Assembly: GCA_023381695.1 (NCBI GenBank)
Contig: JAMCQP010000100.1
Coordinates: 1-37,022 of the forward strand
Origin: Bacillota bacterium
Lineage (GTDB): Bacteria; Bacillota; UBA5301; JAMCQP01
DNA length: 37,022 nucleotides
Direction of reading: 5' to 3'
Both the position numbers and the translations under genes were made by a program. Shown one piece after another: positions 1 through 8,307 of this stretch (positions within the stretch are counted from its first letter, which is position 1; each line of letters starts with the position of its first letter). The notes beneath the pieces are model-generated. The model was not told the origin of the DNA. It saw only the letters and a program-made list of their open reading frames with translations, and searched no databases.

Positions 1-183
1 TGCTGTTGGCCAGCATTAGCCCAATCACAAGCACGATCAGCAGCCCCATCACGATGATTCGTCGTAACCCGCCGGCCAGGGCCGATTGGATCTTTTCAAT
101 GTCGTCGGTGGGGACCATGACCGTCAAGGTGATGTTCGAGCCGGGAATCTGCCTGCTCTGGGTCACATAGAATACATCACGCG
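1..183. repeat. Partial direct duplication of the diguanylate cyclase gene, copy A
   Basis: This segment matches 671-853 with four mismatches (128, 136, 140, 159). The first 127 bases are identical. On the minus strand both copies encode the end of the extracytoplasmic sensor, the second membrane helix and the start of the HAMP linker. Copy A lies directly downstream of the truncated GGDEF reading frame but in a different frame. It could be a partial tandem duplication with a 670-base period, the edge of a paralogous cyclase gene, or an assembly junction at a contig end. The repeat is seen directly; its origin is inference. Confidence 0.85.
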
Positions 184-1613
184 ACGCTCTTCACCAGCCG
201 TTTGGCCACCACCAGCGAATCAGCCGAGGTTGCTTCGGGCAAGATGATGGCGAACTCCTCTCCTCCGTACCGGGCGGCGATATCCACGTCGCGGGTGGAG
301 GCTTTGATGATCCTCGCCAGGGCCTGTAAGGCCGAGTCCCCGTAGGTATGGCCGTTCTGGTCGTTATAAAGCTTGAAATCGTCGAGGTCGCAAAAGATGA
401 TGCCGAACGAAGAGTTGAAACGGTCGGCCCGCTGGATCTCCGCAGCCAGGCGGTCGTAGAAGTAAAGATGATTGTATAATTGCGTCAGCCCGTCGATATT
501 GGCTTGCCGTTGGGCATCCTCCAGCCGCCCTTCCACGGAGCTGGCCATCAGGTTTATGGCGTCGCTGAGCTGGCGGATCTCCTGGCCGCCGGACACTTCC
601 ACCCGATAGTTGAATTGCCCTTCGGAATAGAGCCTGGTGGCTTCGGCGATCTTCAGGAGAGGCCGGGAGATGCTGTTGGCCAGCATTAGCCCAATCACAA
701 GCACGATCAGCAGCCCCATCACGATGATTCGTCGTAACCCGCCGGCCAGGGCCGATTGGATCTTTTCAATGTCGTCGGTGGGGACCATGACCGTCAATGT
801 GATGTCCGAACCGGGAATCTGCCTGCTCAGGGTCACATAGAATACATCACGCGGAATCAGGTCGGACGGCGTGGTGGACATGATGTTCTCCCCCTGGTGG
901 GAAAGGGCGACCTCCACGCCGGTTCTCTCCTTGGCCTGGAGGAACTCGCTTCTGGTATCCCTGGAAGCGACCAGGACCCCTGCCACCTTGCCGTCCCCCA
1001 TTACCGGCACGGCGGCAAATACCTCGACGCTGGAAGGGGTGGTGATCAAAGTGGAACCGCTGGTGCCATTCAGTCCCTGGACGATCAAAAATGTTAAAGC
1101 GGGGAGCGGTTCGGGCAACGTTCCCCGCGCCAGAAGGGGTTTTCTTTCGGCGTCGAAGAGCAGCAGGCGGCGGAAGTGAAAACGTTCCTGGGCCGGAGTA
1201 AGAAGGTTCCAGAGCGATGCAAAATGTGGATTTTGCATCGCCTGGGCCAATTCCGGGTCGGTGGCGGCGATTTCCGCGGCAAGTTCGGTCTCCGCCTCAT
1301 ATTTTTCAAATTCATGCAAGGTATCTTCCAGGGCGCTGGCGGCTTTTTCCCGGGTAAGCTCCGCCATCTTGCTGGTGATCAGGTTGGCCGCCAACTGGCC
1401 AAAGGTGAAGACGATCACCATGATGGCCAGGGCAAAGGGCAAAAAAACCCGGCTGCGCAGCCTGGCGTTGCGGATCAGATCCGCCAACCGCCAGCAGGCT
1501 TTTTTAAATTGCTCCCACCAGTTTCCGCGCTGCGCGACGCCTTGTTGCCCGCGTCGCGTGAACGCCGCAAGTTTTTTTTCGCAAGCTGGTAGCCACTTTT
1601 CCGAAAACTTCAT
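177..1613 (-). CDS. Membrane-anchored diguanylate cyclase, GGDEF domain truncated at the C-terminus
   Basis: Predicted to make cyclic di-GMP in response to an extracytoplasmic signal. The 478-residue product has a basic N-terminus, a membrane helix at about 57-78, an extracytoplasmic Cache-like sensor region (about 80-290), a second helix (about 293-313), a HAMP linker and a GGDEF domain from about 370. The active-site variant GGEEF is at 450-454 and the inhibitory product-binding motif RxxD (RDVD) at 441-444. The frame stops 24 residues after GGEEF, whereas family members continue for roughly 50-60 more, so the domain is cut off and may be inactive. The break coincides with the duplication at 1-183. 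The ATG start follows GGAAGGAGA. Stands alone and divergent from the Nudix gene. Confidence 0.8.
   Translation of the reverse strand: MKFSEKWLPACEKKLAAFTRRGQQGVAQRGNWWEQFKKACWRLADLIRNARLRSRVFLPFALAIMVIVFTFGQLAANLITSKMAELTREKAASALEDTLHEFEKYEAETELAAEIAATDPELAQAMQNPHFASLWNLLTPAQERFHFRRLLLFDAERKPLLARGTLPEPLPALTFLIVQGLNGTSGSTLITTPSSVEVFAAVPVMGDGKVAGVLVASRDTRSEFLQAKERTGVEVALSHQGENIMSTTPSDLIPRDVFYVTLSRQIPGSDITLTVMVPTDDIEKIQSALAGGLRRIIVMGLLIVLVIGLMLANSISRPLLKIAEATRLYSEGQFNYRVEVSGGQEIRQLSDAINLMASSVEGRLEDAQRQANIDGLTQLYNHLYFYDRLAAEIQRADRFNSSFGIIFCDLDDFKLYNDQNGHTYGDSALQALARIIKASTRDVDIAARYGGEEFAIILPEATSADSLVVAKRLVKSVA
671..853. repeat. Partial direct duplication, copy B (inside the cyclase gene)
   Basis: This is the in-frame copy of the repeat, lying inside the coding sequence of the diguanylate cyclase and encoding the sensor end, second membrane helix and HAMP entry. 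Relative to copy A it differs by two amino acid changes (L for Q and D for N in the sensor part) and two silent changes, so the copies have diverged slightly and only in the sensor-coding portion. Confidence 0.85.
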
Positions 1614-1617
1614 ATCC

Positions 1618-1635
1618 TATTCTCCTTCCGGAGAA
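1618..1635 (-). promoter_or_regulatory. Hairpin covering the ribosome binding site of the cyclase gene
   Basis: On the minus strand ATTCTCC and GGAGAAT form a perfect 7-bp stem with a GGAA tetraloop. The 3' arm is part of the Shine-Dalgarno sequence of the cyclase start at 1613. A folded leader would hide the ribosome binding site. A TATAAT-like element lies at 1643-1648 on the same strand but without a convincing -35 box. Regulatory meaning is inferred. Confidence 0.35.
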
Positions 1636-1738
1636 TCCCCCTATTATAATCAGCTTTTTCGGCGGTTTCCTTAAGCGACAGGGCCACAAGGAGTTCCGGC
1701 GCCGGTGGAGAACTATCAAAACAGGAGGCTATTTTCCA

Positions 1739-2200
1739 ATGGATCAGGAAAAGATCGAATTGGTCCGAATTTTCTTGGCGGCGCCGGTGGAGATCTCCGC
1801 CGGGGGGGTGGTGATCGACCGCGGGCAGGTGGTGGTGGTTCAACACCTCCGGGGCGACTGGGTGATGCCCAAAGGCCATCTGGAAGCGGGCGAGTCGCCG
1901 GAGGAGGCGGCCATCCGCGAGGTAAAGGAGGAGACCAACCTGGCGGCCGGCGTCCTGGCGAAGATCGGACGGACCGAATATGATTTCCGGGCGGCGGGGG
2001 AGGACGGGTGGCGGCACAAGGTCGTCCACTGGTTCTTGATGCAGGTGAATGGAAACCGCGAAGACTTGCGGGCCGTGAGGGAGGAAGGGATGGCGCAGGC
2101 TCTCTGGATGGGGATAGACGAGGCTTGCGAAAAGCTCACTTTTGATGCTGACAGGGACATCCTGCGCAAGGGCTGGCTAATTTTTCATGAACAGGGTTGA
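1739..2200 (+). CDS. Nudix hydrolase
   Basis: A 153-residue Nudix protein expected to hydrolyse a nucleoside diphosphate linked to another moiety, such as a dinucleoside polyphosphate or damaged NTP, in the cytoplasm. The Nudix box is at about 46-68: G46, E52, then REVKEE (60-65), with the usual glycine near the end replaced by Asn67. The catalytic glutamates E61, E64 and E65 are present. The glycine-rich strand before the box and the conserved start of the fold (VEISAGGVV) resemble Ap4A-type or MutT-type members, but the substrate cannot be read from sequence. The ATG start follows AGGAGG at 8-9 bases. It sits alone between the cyclase and the MoxR gene. Confidence 0.85.
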   Translation: MDQEKIELVRIFLAAPVEISAGGVVIDRGQVVVVQHLRGDWVMPKGHLEAGESPEEAAIREVKEETNLAAGVLAKIGRTEYDFRAAGEDGWRHKVVHWFLMQVNGNREDLRAVREEGMAQALWMGIDEACEKLTFDADRDILRKGWLIFHEQG

Positions 2201-2280
2201 ACCTGATAGCAAAGTTGGTTATTGCCAACATAAAGTGAGGTACACAGCACAAAACAATCCACGCCAAGGGGGATGTTCTT

Positions 2281-3177
2281 TTGGAGCTAAGCATTCAAGG
2301 GTTGAAAGAGGCTTTTGAAAAGGAGGGGTACATCAGCGAGGACGAGATTGCCCTGACGGTGTACCTGGCGCTCAAACTGGAGAAGCCGCTTCTCATCGAA
2401 GGGGCCGCCGGCGTCGGCAAGACGGAGATCGCCAAGGTGCTCAGCCGGATCTTTGACACCGAGCTCATCCGGTTGCAGTGTTACGAGGGTCTGGATGAAA
2501 ACAAGGCGCTCTACGAGTGGAACTACCAGCGCCAGCTGATCAAGATCCAGATGAGCAAGGATACGGTCCGGGATGATGAGCTGGAACATAACCTCTTCTC
2601 CCGGGAGTATCTTCTGGAAAGGCCTTTGCTCCGGGCCATCCTCGCGGAGAAACGACCGGTTCTGCTGGTCGATGAGATCGACAAGACCGATGAGGAGTTT
2701 GAGGCTTTCCTTTTTGAACTGCTGTCGGACTTTCAGATCTCCATTCCAGAGATGGGGACTCTGTCGGCGAAGCAGATTCCGATCGTGGTGCTGACCAGCA
2801 ACAACGAGCGCGAACTCTCGGACGGCTTGAAGAGGCGGTGTGTCTACCTGTACATCGATTACCCGACGGTGGAAAAAGAAGTGCGGATCATCAACACCAG
2901 GGTGCCGGAAGCCGGGGCAATTCTGGCCAGGCAGGTCGCCACCGCGGTGAATTACATCCGGTCCAACCTGGAGATAAAGAAGAACCCGTCCATCGCGGAA
3001 ACCCTGGACTGGGCCAGGGCCCTGGTGGCCCTGGAGGCTGACCGGCTCAGTCCGACCCTGATCAAGCAGACCCTGAACCTGGTCCTGAAACACCGGGACG
3101 ACCTGCAGGGCTTTCATGAGAGAATCGGGGCGGAAGGGCTCTACGACTATGTGACCACTGTGAAGGAAGGGCTGTAG
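2281..3177 (+). CDS. MoxR/CoxD-family AAA+ ATPase
   Basis: A 298-residue AAA+ ATPase of the MoxR type. Such ATPases act as chaperones that remodel or insert cofactors into target complexes, together with a VWA-domain partner. Walker A is GAAGVGKT (41-48), Walker B is VLLVDEID (127-134), and a sensor-1 stretch VVLTSNNERE and an arginine-rich segment after it are present. The start is TTG after AGGGGG; no better ATG lies nearby. It is followed after two bases by the VWA gene, so the two are almost certainly co-transcribed. No molybdenum hydroxylase or CO dehydrogenase genes lie nearby to identify the client. Confidence 0.85.
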   Translation: MELSIQGLKEAFEKEGYISEDEIALTVYLALKLEKPLLIEGAAGVGKTEIAKVLSRIFDTELIRLQCYEGLDENKALYEWNYQRQLIKIQMSKDTVRDDELEHNLFSREYLLERPLLRAILAEKRPVLLVDEIDKTDEEFEAFLFELLSDFQISIPEMGTLSAKQIPIVVLTSNNERELSDGLKRRCVYLYIDYPTVEKEVRIINTRVPEAGAILARQVATAVNYIRSNLEIKKNPSIAETLDWARALVALEADRLSPTLIKQTLNLVLKHRDDLQGFHERIGAEGLYDYVTTVKEGL

Positions 3178-3179
3178 GG

Positions 3180-4496
3180 TTGACCCTGGAGAACGATCTG
3201 GTCAGGTTTACCAGGGGCCTGCGCCAGCTTGGCGTCCGGGTGGGTTCCGGAGAGATGCTGGATGCCGTGGAGGCCCTGCAACTGGTGGATCTCGCGGACA
3301 AAAATCTGGTGAAGAATGCCTTGCGTTCCACGCTGGTCAAGGATCACGAGGGCTACGTGATCTTTGAACGGGCCTTCGCCAGTTTTTTTGCTCCTCCGGA
3401 GGAGAAGAAGGCCCGTGAACAGGAACGGGCCGTGAGGGAGCAGGAGCAGATCCAGCGGCGCCGCCAGGCGGAGCAGGACCTGCCCGCCAACCTTTCCCAG
3501 CAGCAGAAAGATACCTATGGCAGGCTTCCGGAGGCGGAGAAGCAAAAGCTTCTGGAGTACGTCCAGCACAGCCTGGAACAGGGAGGGGCCAACCCCCGGT
3601 TCCCTTTGACGATCGAGTCGGTGGTTCGGGGGTATCTGAACTACTGGCGGCGGCAGTTGACGGATCCCGTGGAGGTGGATTTTACCCCCACCGGGGACAA
3701 CGAACTGGACGCGATGGTGGAGCAGGTGATGGCCGGGCTGGGTTCGGTGGACGACCCCATCCTGTTTCAGGATCTGAAAGACATCCCGGACAAGGACCTC
3801 CCGCAGGTGACCGCCCTGATTCGAAAACTTTCCCGCCGCCTGGCCACCCGCATCTCCCGCCGCTACCATCGCAGCAGAAGAACCCGGTTGATTGACCTTA
3901 GAAGGAGCATCCGTGAAAACATTCGTCACGGCGGGGCGATGTTGCAGCTCCGGTACAAGACGCGCCGGGTGCAAAAGCCGAGATTGCTGCTGATCTGCGA
4001 CGTATCCGGCTCCATGGCCAGGTACGCCAGTTTTGTCTTGCAGTTCATCTACGGGGTCTCCAGCGTGGTGAAGGGGATCGAAAGTTTTATCTTTGCGGAG
4101 GATCTGGAGCGGGTAACCCAATTTTTCGGCGCGCGCCGCGGTTTTGAGGAAACCATGCTCGACGTGATCAGCTGCAGCAGCGAATGGGGTGAGGGGACCA
4201 ACCTGGCGGCGGCTCTGTCCACCCTTTTCCGCCGCTACAGCTCGTTGCTCACGCCGGACACCGTGGTGATCGTTCTGAGCGACACCAAAACCATGGCGGT
4301 GGAAGGCGCCGCGGAGCGGTTGGTGCAGATGCGCCGCAGCGTGAAAGAGATTCTCTGGTTGAACACCCTGCCGAAGGCGCAGTGGGCTGGTTCCGGATCG
4401 GTTGCGGCTTTCCGCGGGCAATCGGAGATGTTTGAATGCAATACCCTGGCGCATCTGGAGAAGGTGATGCGCACCCACCTGTTAAAAATGGCCTAA
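3180..4496 (+). CDS. CoxE-like VWA-domain protein, partner of the MoxR ATPase
   Basis: A 438-residue protein with a C-terminal von Willebrand A domain. The metal-ion-dependent adhesion site DxSxS is seen as DVSGS at 274-278, and a later Thr (in GEGTNLAAAL) and Asp (in VIVLSDTKT) fit the other MIDAS loops. The N-terminal part is helical, with a charged E/K/R/Q stretch at about 73-100 likely to be coiled coil. It resembles CoxE/YehP-type partners of MoxR ATPases. The start is TTG preceded by GGAAGGG, two bases after the ATPase stop. Its stop codon overlaps the stop of the convergent glycosyltransferase by four bases. Confidence 0.8.
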   Translation: MTLENDLVRFTRGLRQLGVRVGSGEMLDAVEALQLVDLADKNLVKNALRSTLVKDHEGYVIFERAFASFFAPPEEKKAREQERAVREQEQIQRRRQAEQDLPANLSQQQKDTYGRLPEAEKQKLLEYVQHSLEQGGANPRFPLTIESVVRGYLNYWRRQLTDPVEVDFTPTGDNELDAMVEQVMAGLGSVDDPILFQDLKDIPDKDLPQVTALIRKLSRRLATRISRRYHRSRRTRLIDLRRSIRENIRHGGAMLQLRYKTRRVQKPRLLLICDVSGSMARYASFVLQFIYGVSSVVKGIESFIFAEDLERVTQFFGARRGFEETMLDVISCSSEWGEGTNLAAALSTLFRRYSSLLTPDTVVIVLSDTKTMAVEGAAERLVQMRRSVKEILWLNTLPKAQWAGSGSVAAFRGQSEMFECNTLAHLEKVMRTHLLKMA

Positions 4497-5563
4497 ACGA
4501 ATTGGTCGTAGACATGCTCCAGCTTCTCGACCTGGCGTGCCAGGTTAAAGGAGGTTTTGACGCGGTCGTGGGCGGCCCGGCCTATTCCGGGCCATTCTTC
4601 CTGGTGGCCGGCCAGGTATGTCAATTTGGCGACCAGCCCATCCAGATCTCCCGGAGGGACCAGCAGACCGTTCACTCCGGTGGTGATCAGTTCCTCGATG
4701 CCGGGATAAGTGGTGGAAACCACCGGCAAGCCTGTAGCCATGGCCTGCGCCAGCACAATGGGCACGCTTATGCCGCTTTTACCCCAGGAACTTGCCGGCA
4801 GGCAGAAGAGGTGGGCTTTGGCGAGAGCTTCGGCCAGTCTTGCGCCGGTGGGTACCCCGCGCAGGCTCACGTGACGGGCGAGATTCAAGGATACGGCCAG
4901 TTCCTGTAATTTTGCGTGAAACCGCTCCCCATTCCCGTAGATCTCAAGCTCAGTCCGGGGAAAGTCGGAATGCACCTGGGCAAAGGCCCGAACCAGCATG
5001 GGCAGGCCTCGCCGATCTTTAAATCTAACCATGGAGGCAATTAAAATGGCCCCGTCGGGGCCTTCTGGCGCCCGTGGCCGGAAAGGAAACTGCTCAATGT
5101 CGATGCCGGGCCGCAGGATGGTGACTTTTTGCCGTTTGCACCCCAGTTCACCCAGCCTTTCCCGCATATGATGCGAAACCACAAAGAGGTGTTCACCCTT
5201 TTGGAAGAGGTTCAGCAGCTGTTGCAGGTAAGACCGGTTTTTACGGGAGAGAAGGTCCAGATCGGTCTCGTACAGGGAGACCAACAAGGGAAGGTTCAAA
5301 CGCGTCTTTGCTTCCAGCATCGCTTCCGCGGCCTGGACCGAATGGGCGTGGATCAGGAAAGCTTCCTGGGATGCCAGAAAGCGTTCCAGGTTTACGACCT
5401 CTCGCAGGTGGTAGATCTCTTTGAGAGGGAAGAGGTCGAGGTTGGCCATGGGCCTGTCGGTGAGCACGATGGATCGATAACGGCGCAACCGGGTGATCTG
5501 TTCGTAGACGAATGCCTCGCGGAGATTTAGATATGGAATCTTTACCTGAACAATAGTTTTCAT
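4493..5563 (-). CDS. Glycosyltransferase family 4 (GT-B fold)
   Basis: A 356-residue GT4 enzyme, expected to transfer a sugar from a nucleotide-sugar donor to a lipid, polysaccharide or small-molecule acceptor at the inner face of the membrane. The C-terminal half carries the usual features: a SMVRFKDRRG strand at the start of the donor domain, LEIYGNGE, then the EX7E-like region with PIVLAQAMATGLPVVST and GIEELI, and the NGLLVPPGD motif. The ATG start lies about 8 bases after GGGGGG; the frame remains open further upstream, but that extension is low-complexity and unlike the family. No other polysaccharide genes are adjacent, so the acceptor is unknown. Confidence 0.8.
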   Translation of the reverse strand: MKTIVQVKIPYLNLREAFVYEQITRLRRYRSIVLTDRPMANLDLFPLKEIYHLREVVNLERFLASQEAFLIHAHSVQAAEAMLEAKTRLNLPLLVSLYETDLDLLSRKNRSYLQQLLNLFQKGEHLFVVSHHMRERLGELGCKRQKVTILRPGIDIEQFPFRPRAPEGPDGAILIASMVRFKDRRGLPMLVRAFAQVHSDFPRTELEIYGNGERFHAKLQELAVSLNLARHVSLRGVPTGARLAEALAKAHLFCLPASSWGKSGISVPIVLAQAMATGLPVVSTTYPGIEELITTGVNGLLVPPGDLDGLVAKLTYLAGHQEEWPGIGRAAHDRVKTSFNLARQVEKLEHVYDQFV

Positions 5564-5626
5564 CTTTAACCCCCCTGCCGTTTCTCCTTGCGGGAGCGGG
5601 CGGGTATCGCTTGCCTGGGCTGCTGT

Positions 5627-5632
5627 ATTATA
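5627..5632 (-). promoter_or_regulatory. Possible -10 box of the glycosyltransferase gene
   Basis: A perfect TATAAT on the minus strand, 64 bases upstream of the glycosyltransferase start, in the 200-base divergent gap between it and thiN. The -35 position 17 bases upstream (CTGCGA) matches the consensus poorly, so this is a weak call. Confidence 0.3.
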
Positions 5633-5717
5633 TGACGCTCCGGCGGGCTTCGCAGCAGGTCCAAAGTTTTGGAAAACGGCGCCCGGAAGATCCTGGCGCA
5701 GGAATCCGGGCCGGCGC

Positions 5718-5739
5718 GGAGAATAAAAGGAGAATAAAA
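5718..5739 (+). repeat. Two tandem copies of an 11-base unit upstream of thiN
   Basis: GGAGAATAAAA occurs twice in direct tandem about 25-50 bases before the thiN start. No known regulator is recognised for it. It may be a regulatory or mRNA leader element, or chance. Confidence 0.5.
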
Positions 5740-5764
5740 TCGGTAATTGTAGCGCGGGATTGAA

Positions 5765-6469
5765 ATGATCATGACGAACGTGAAGAACGTGAAGAAGGCC
5801 TGGATCTTCTGCCACGGCCCGTCGAGCCCTTCGACGGAGGTGCTGAAGGGGCGGATCCAGCCCGGAGATCTCATCATCTGCGCCGACGGCGGCGCGGAAT
5901 ACGCCATGGCCATGGATCTGGCGCCGCTGGTGATTATCGGCGACCTGGACTCCCTTTCCCGGGAAGACCGCGCCCGCGCCGAAAAGAGCGGGGCCAGGTT
6001 CATCACCTTCCCACGGGAGAAGGACAAGACCGATGCCCACCTGGGCCTGGAGTACGCGGCCCGCCAGGGAGCGCGGGAAGTTGTATTGGTGGGGGCGCTG
6101 GGCGGGCGGATCGATCATGCGCTGGGCAATCTCTACTTGCTATTGGCGGCCCGGCAACTGGGAATGACCGCGCGGATTATCGATGCGGCGCACGAGGTAT
6201 ATCTCCTTTTGGGGGACGAGAGGCTCGACCTGGAAGGAGAGGTTGGCCAGACGATCTCACTGATCCCCGTCGCCGGCGATGTCGGCGGTGTTTGGACAGA
6301 GGGGTTATACTATCCCTTGCGGGGAGAACCCTTGTTTTTGGCAGAGAATCTGGGAATCAGCAACCTTTTTACCGGGACGCGGGCGCGCGTCGAGATTGAA
6401 ACGGGAACACTGCTGATCATCAAGGTAATCTCGGAAAATAGAGCACGCCAGGAAGGAGCGGTTTTGTGA
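5765..6469 (+). CDS. thiN: Thiamine pyrophosphokinase
   Basis: Converts thiamine plus ATP to thiamine pyrophosphate and AMP in the cytoplasm. The 234-residue product has the family signatures: CADGGA near the start, GDLDSL, KDKTDAHLGL and GALGGRIDHALGN, which bind Mg-ATP and thiamine. Length is slightly above the usual ~210-220. The ATG chosen begins MIMTNVK; the ribosome binding site is weak, and the second ATG two codons on is an alternative. The stop overlaps the GTG of the next gene by four bases (GTGA), so the two are translationally coupled. Confidence 0.85.
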   Translation: MIMTNVKNVKKAWIFCHGPSSPSTEVLKGRIQPGDLIICADGGAEYAMAMDLAPLVIIGDLDSLSREDRARAEKSGARFITFPREKDKTDAHLGLEYAARQGAREVVLVGALGGRIDHALGNLYLLLAARQLGMTARIIDAAHEVYLLLGDERLDLEGEVGQTISLIPVAGDVGGVWTEGLYYPLRGEPLFLAENLGISNLFTGTRARVEIETGTLLIIKVISENRARQEGAVL

Positions 6470-7020
6470 AGATCGGGGTGATCAGCGATACCCACGGATC
6501 GCTGGCAGCATGGGAAGAAGCTTTTGCGAACTGGTTTTCCGACGCGGATCTGATTATCCATGCGGGGGATATCTTTTACCATGGGCCGCGAAACCCCTTG
6601 CCGGCCGGCCATGACCCCATGGGGCTGGCGAAGGTCTTGAACCAGTGCCGGGTGCCGCTGATCTTTGCCCGGGGCAATTGTGAAGCGCAGATTGATCTGG
6701 ATATCCTGAGCTGGCCTGTGCAAAACGCTTACGCGTTCGTGCAATGGGAAGGCCTGCGAATCCTGGTGGACCACATGGCGGATCTGGCCGGCGCGGAGGC
6801 GCCGGAGATGGCCCGGCGTTTTGGCGCCCATCTTTTGATTGCCGGCCACACCCATCAGGCTTATCTTGAGCGGAGGGGAGACCTGATTCTCCTTAACCCC
6901 GGCAGTCCGGCCCTCTCCAAATTGCCCGGCAAAGAACAGACGATCACTCTGGTGACGGATGGGGCTGTACAGATCATCGATGTGGAACGCCAGACGGTTT
7001 GGAAGAGCCTGGAGCGCTAG
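6466..7020 (+). CDS. YfcE-like metallophosphodiesterase
   Basis: A 184-residue calcineurin-fold phosphoesterase. The metal ligand motifs are in order: SDTHG (about 6-10), HAGD (about 29-32), GNCE (about 71-74), and GHTH in IAGHTHQAYL towards the C-terminus. These are the D-x-H, G-D, G-N-[HC] and G-H-x-H motifs of YfcE/MJ0936-type phosphodiesterases, with Cys in place of the usual His in the GN-H motif. The start is GTG overlapping the thiN stop. The physiological substrate is unknown. Confidence 0.8.
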   Translation: MKIGVISDTHGSLAAWEEAFANWFSDADLIIHAGDIFYHGPRNPLPAGHDPMGLAKVLNQCRVPLIFARGNCEAQIDLDILSWPVQNAYAFVQWEGLRILVDHMADLAGAEAPEMARRFGAHLLIAGHTHQAYLERRGDLILLNPGSPALSKLPGKEQTITLVTDGAVQIIDVERQTVWKSLER

Positions 7021-7068
7021 CGGGAAACGGATCCGTCCCACCAACGGAAAAGAAAGAAAACGCAAGTG

Positions 7069-7097
7069 TTGACTGTTTGGGCGCCGGATGATATGCT
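7069..7097 (+). promoter_or_regulatory. Sigma-A type promoter of the YeiH-family gene
   Basis: TTGACT (7069-7074) and TATGCT (7092-7097) are separated by 17 bases. Transcription would begin near 7104, giving an ~85-base leader before the start at 7189. It lies just after the YfcE-like gene and supports the downstream start of the permease. Confidence 0.6.
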
Positions 7098-7188
7098 GGA
7101 TTCATATTGGTCCTACCATCATACATCCATACCTCTGTATCCTGGTACCCTTGCAGAGGTCTTTTTGGCGGGAAAGGGAGGAAAAACA

Positions 7189-8307
7189 ATGAGAGGCCAG
7201 ACCAGAGCCCGTATGAAAGATGAATGGGAAGCCACGCCAGCAAGTCCATTAAAAGAAGTGCTAAAAGCCAAAGAAGCGGGAAAAGCAATAACCAGAATGA
7301 GCCTGGCGCCGGGAATGACACTGGCGCTGGGGCTGGCCGTCCTGGCATGGTGGGTGGGAACGTATTTTTTACCGTTGGTGGGCGGCCCGGTGATCGGCAT
7401 CCTCCTGGGAGTGGCAGTCAATAACCTGGTGAGCCTGCCGAAATCATTGCGTCCGGGGATTGCTTTCAGCAGCAAAAAGATTCTTCAGACCTCCATAGTA
7501 TTCCTGGGCGCCGGGCTCAGTCTGCACCAGGTCTGGCGGACGGGGCTGGCCTCACTGTCGGTGATGGTGTTGACCATTTCCTCCGCCTTTATCGTAGCCT
7601 TTCTCTTCGGAAGGGTGCTGAAGGTTTCGGCCAACCTGACGAGCCTGGTTGGCGTGGGCACCGCCATTTGCGGCGCCTCCGCCATTGCTGCTCTGGCGCC
7701 CATCGTTGAAGCCGATGATCACGAGGTGGCCTATTCCATCTCGACCATCTTCTTTTTCAACCTGCTGGCGGTGCTCATCTTCCCCGCGCTGGGGCACCTT
7801 CTGCGGCTTTCCCAGGCGGGTTTCGGGCTGTGGGCCGGGACGGCCATCAACGACACCTCTTCGGTGGTGGCCGCCGGGTACGCCTTTGGACAGGCTGCCG
7901 GCAATTACGCGACCATTGTCAAGTTGACCAGGACGACCATGATTATTCCAATCGCCTTGATTTTCAGCATCGCCGGCAGTAGGCGGAAACATGGCCAGCC
8001 AGGCAATGGCCTTTCAGGCCGCGAAACAGCCGGATTTAGATTGTCCAGGCTGATTCCCTGGTTTGTCGTTTGGTTTCTGGTGGCCTCGCTCTTGAATACC
8101 GTGGGATTATTTACCGCTCCCCTGAGCAACGGCTTGAATGTCGCGGGCAGATTTTTGATTGTGGTGGCCCTGGTGGCGGTAGGCCTGGGGGCTGATCTCA
8201 AGAAGATCATGGCCACAGGCCTCCGCCCTCTGGGACTGGGCATGGTGGTGTGGTTCGTGGTGGCGGCGGTGAGCCTGGTGGTGCAGAGGTGGGGTGGACA
8301 GTTCTGA
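7189..8307 (+). CDS. YeiH/UPF0324 family membrane protein
   Basis: A 372-residue integral membrane protein of the UPF0324 (YeiH) family, often annotated as a putative sulfate exporter; the substrate is not established. It has about ten hydrophobic segments. Family-typical stretches include FLGAGLSL, GVGTAICGASAI with its conserved cysteine, and GTAINDTSSVVAAGYA. A soluble N-terminal tail of ~40 residues precedes the first helix. The ATG at 7189 has GGGAGG at seven bases; the open frame extends upstream to 7066, but that part contains the promoter and is rejected. Confidence 0.8.
   Translation: MRGQTRARMKDEWEATPASPLKEVLKAKEAGKAITRMSLAPGMTLALGLAVLAWWVGTYFLPLVGGPVIGILLGVAVNNLVSLPKSLRPGIAFSSKKILQTSIVFLGAGLSLHQVWRTGLASLSVMVLTISSAFIVAFLFGRVLKVSANLTSLVGVGTAICGASAIAALAPIVEADDHEVAYSISTIFFFNLLAVLIFPALGHLLRLSQAGFGLWAGTAINDTSSVVAAGYAFGQAAGNYATIVKLTRTTMIIPIALIFSIAGSRRKHGQPGNGLSGRETAGFRLSRLIPWFVVWFLVASLLNTVGLFTAPLSNGLNVAGRFLIVVALVAVGLGADLKKIMATGLRPLGLGMVVWFVVAAVSLVVQRWGGQF

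Noticed and set aside
3147-4478. Long minus-strand open frame opposite the VWA gene
   Set aside because: Low-complexity His/Pro/Leu/Arg product typical of the antisense of high-GC coding DNA; the plus strand encodes a clear VWA protein.
7066-7188. N-terminal extension of the YeiH-family gene
   Set aside because: The stretch contains a good promoter and does not look like the family; the ATG at 7189 has a strong ribosome binding site.
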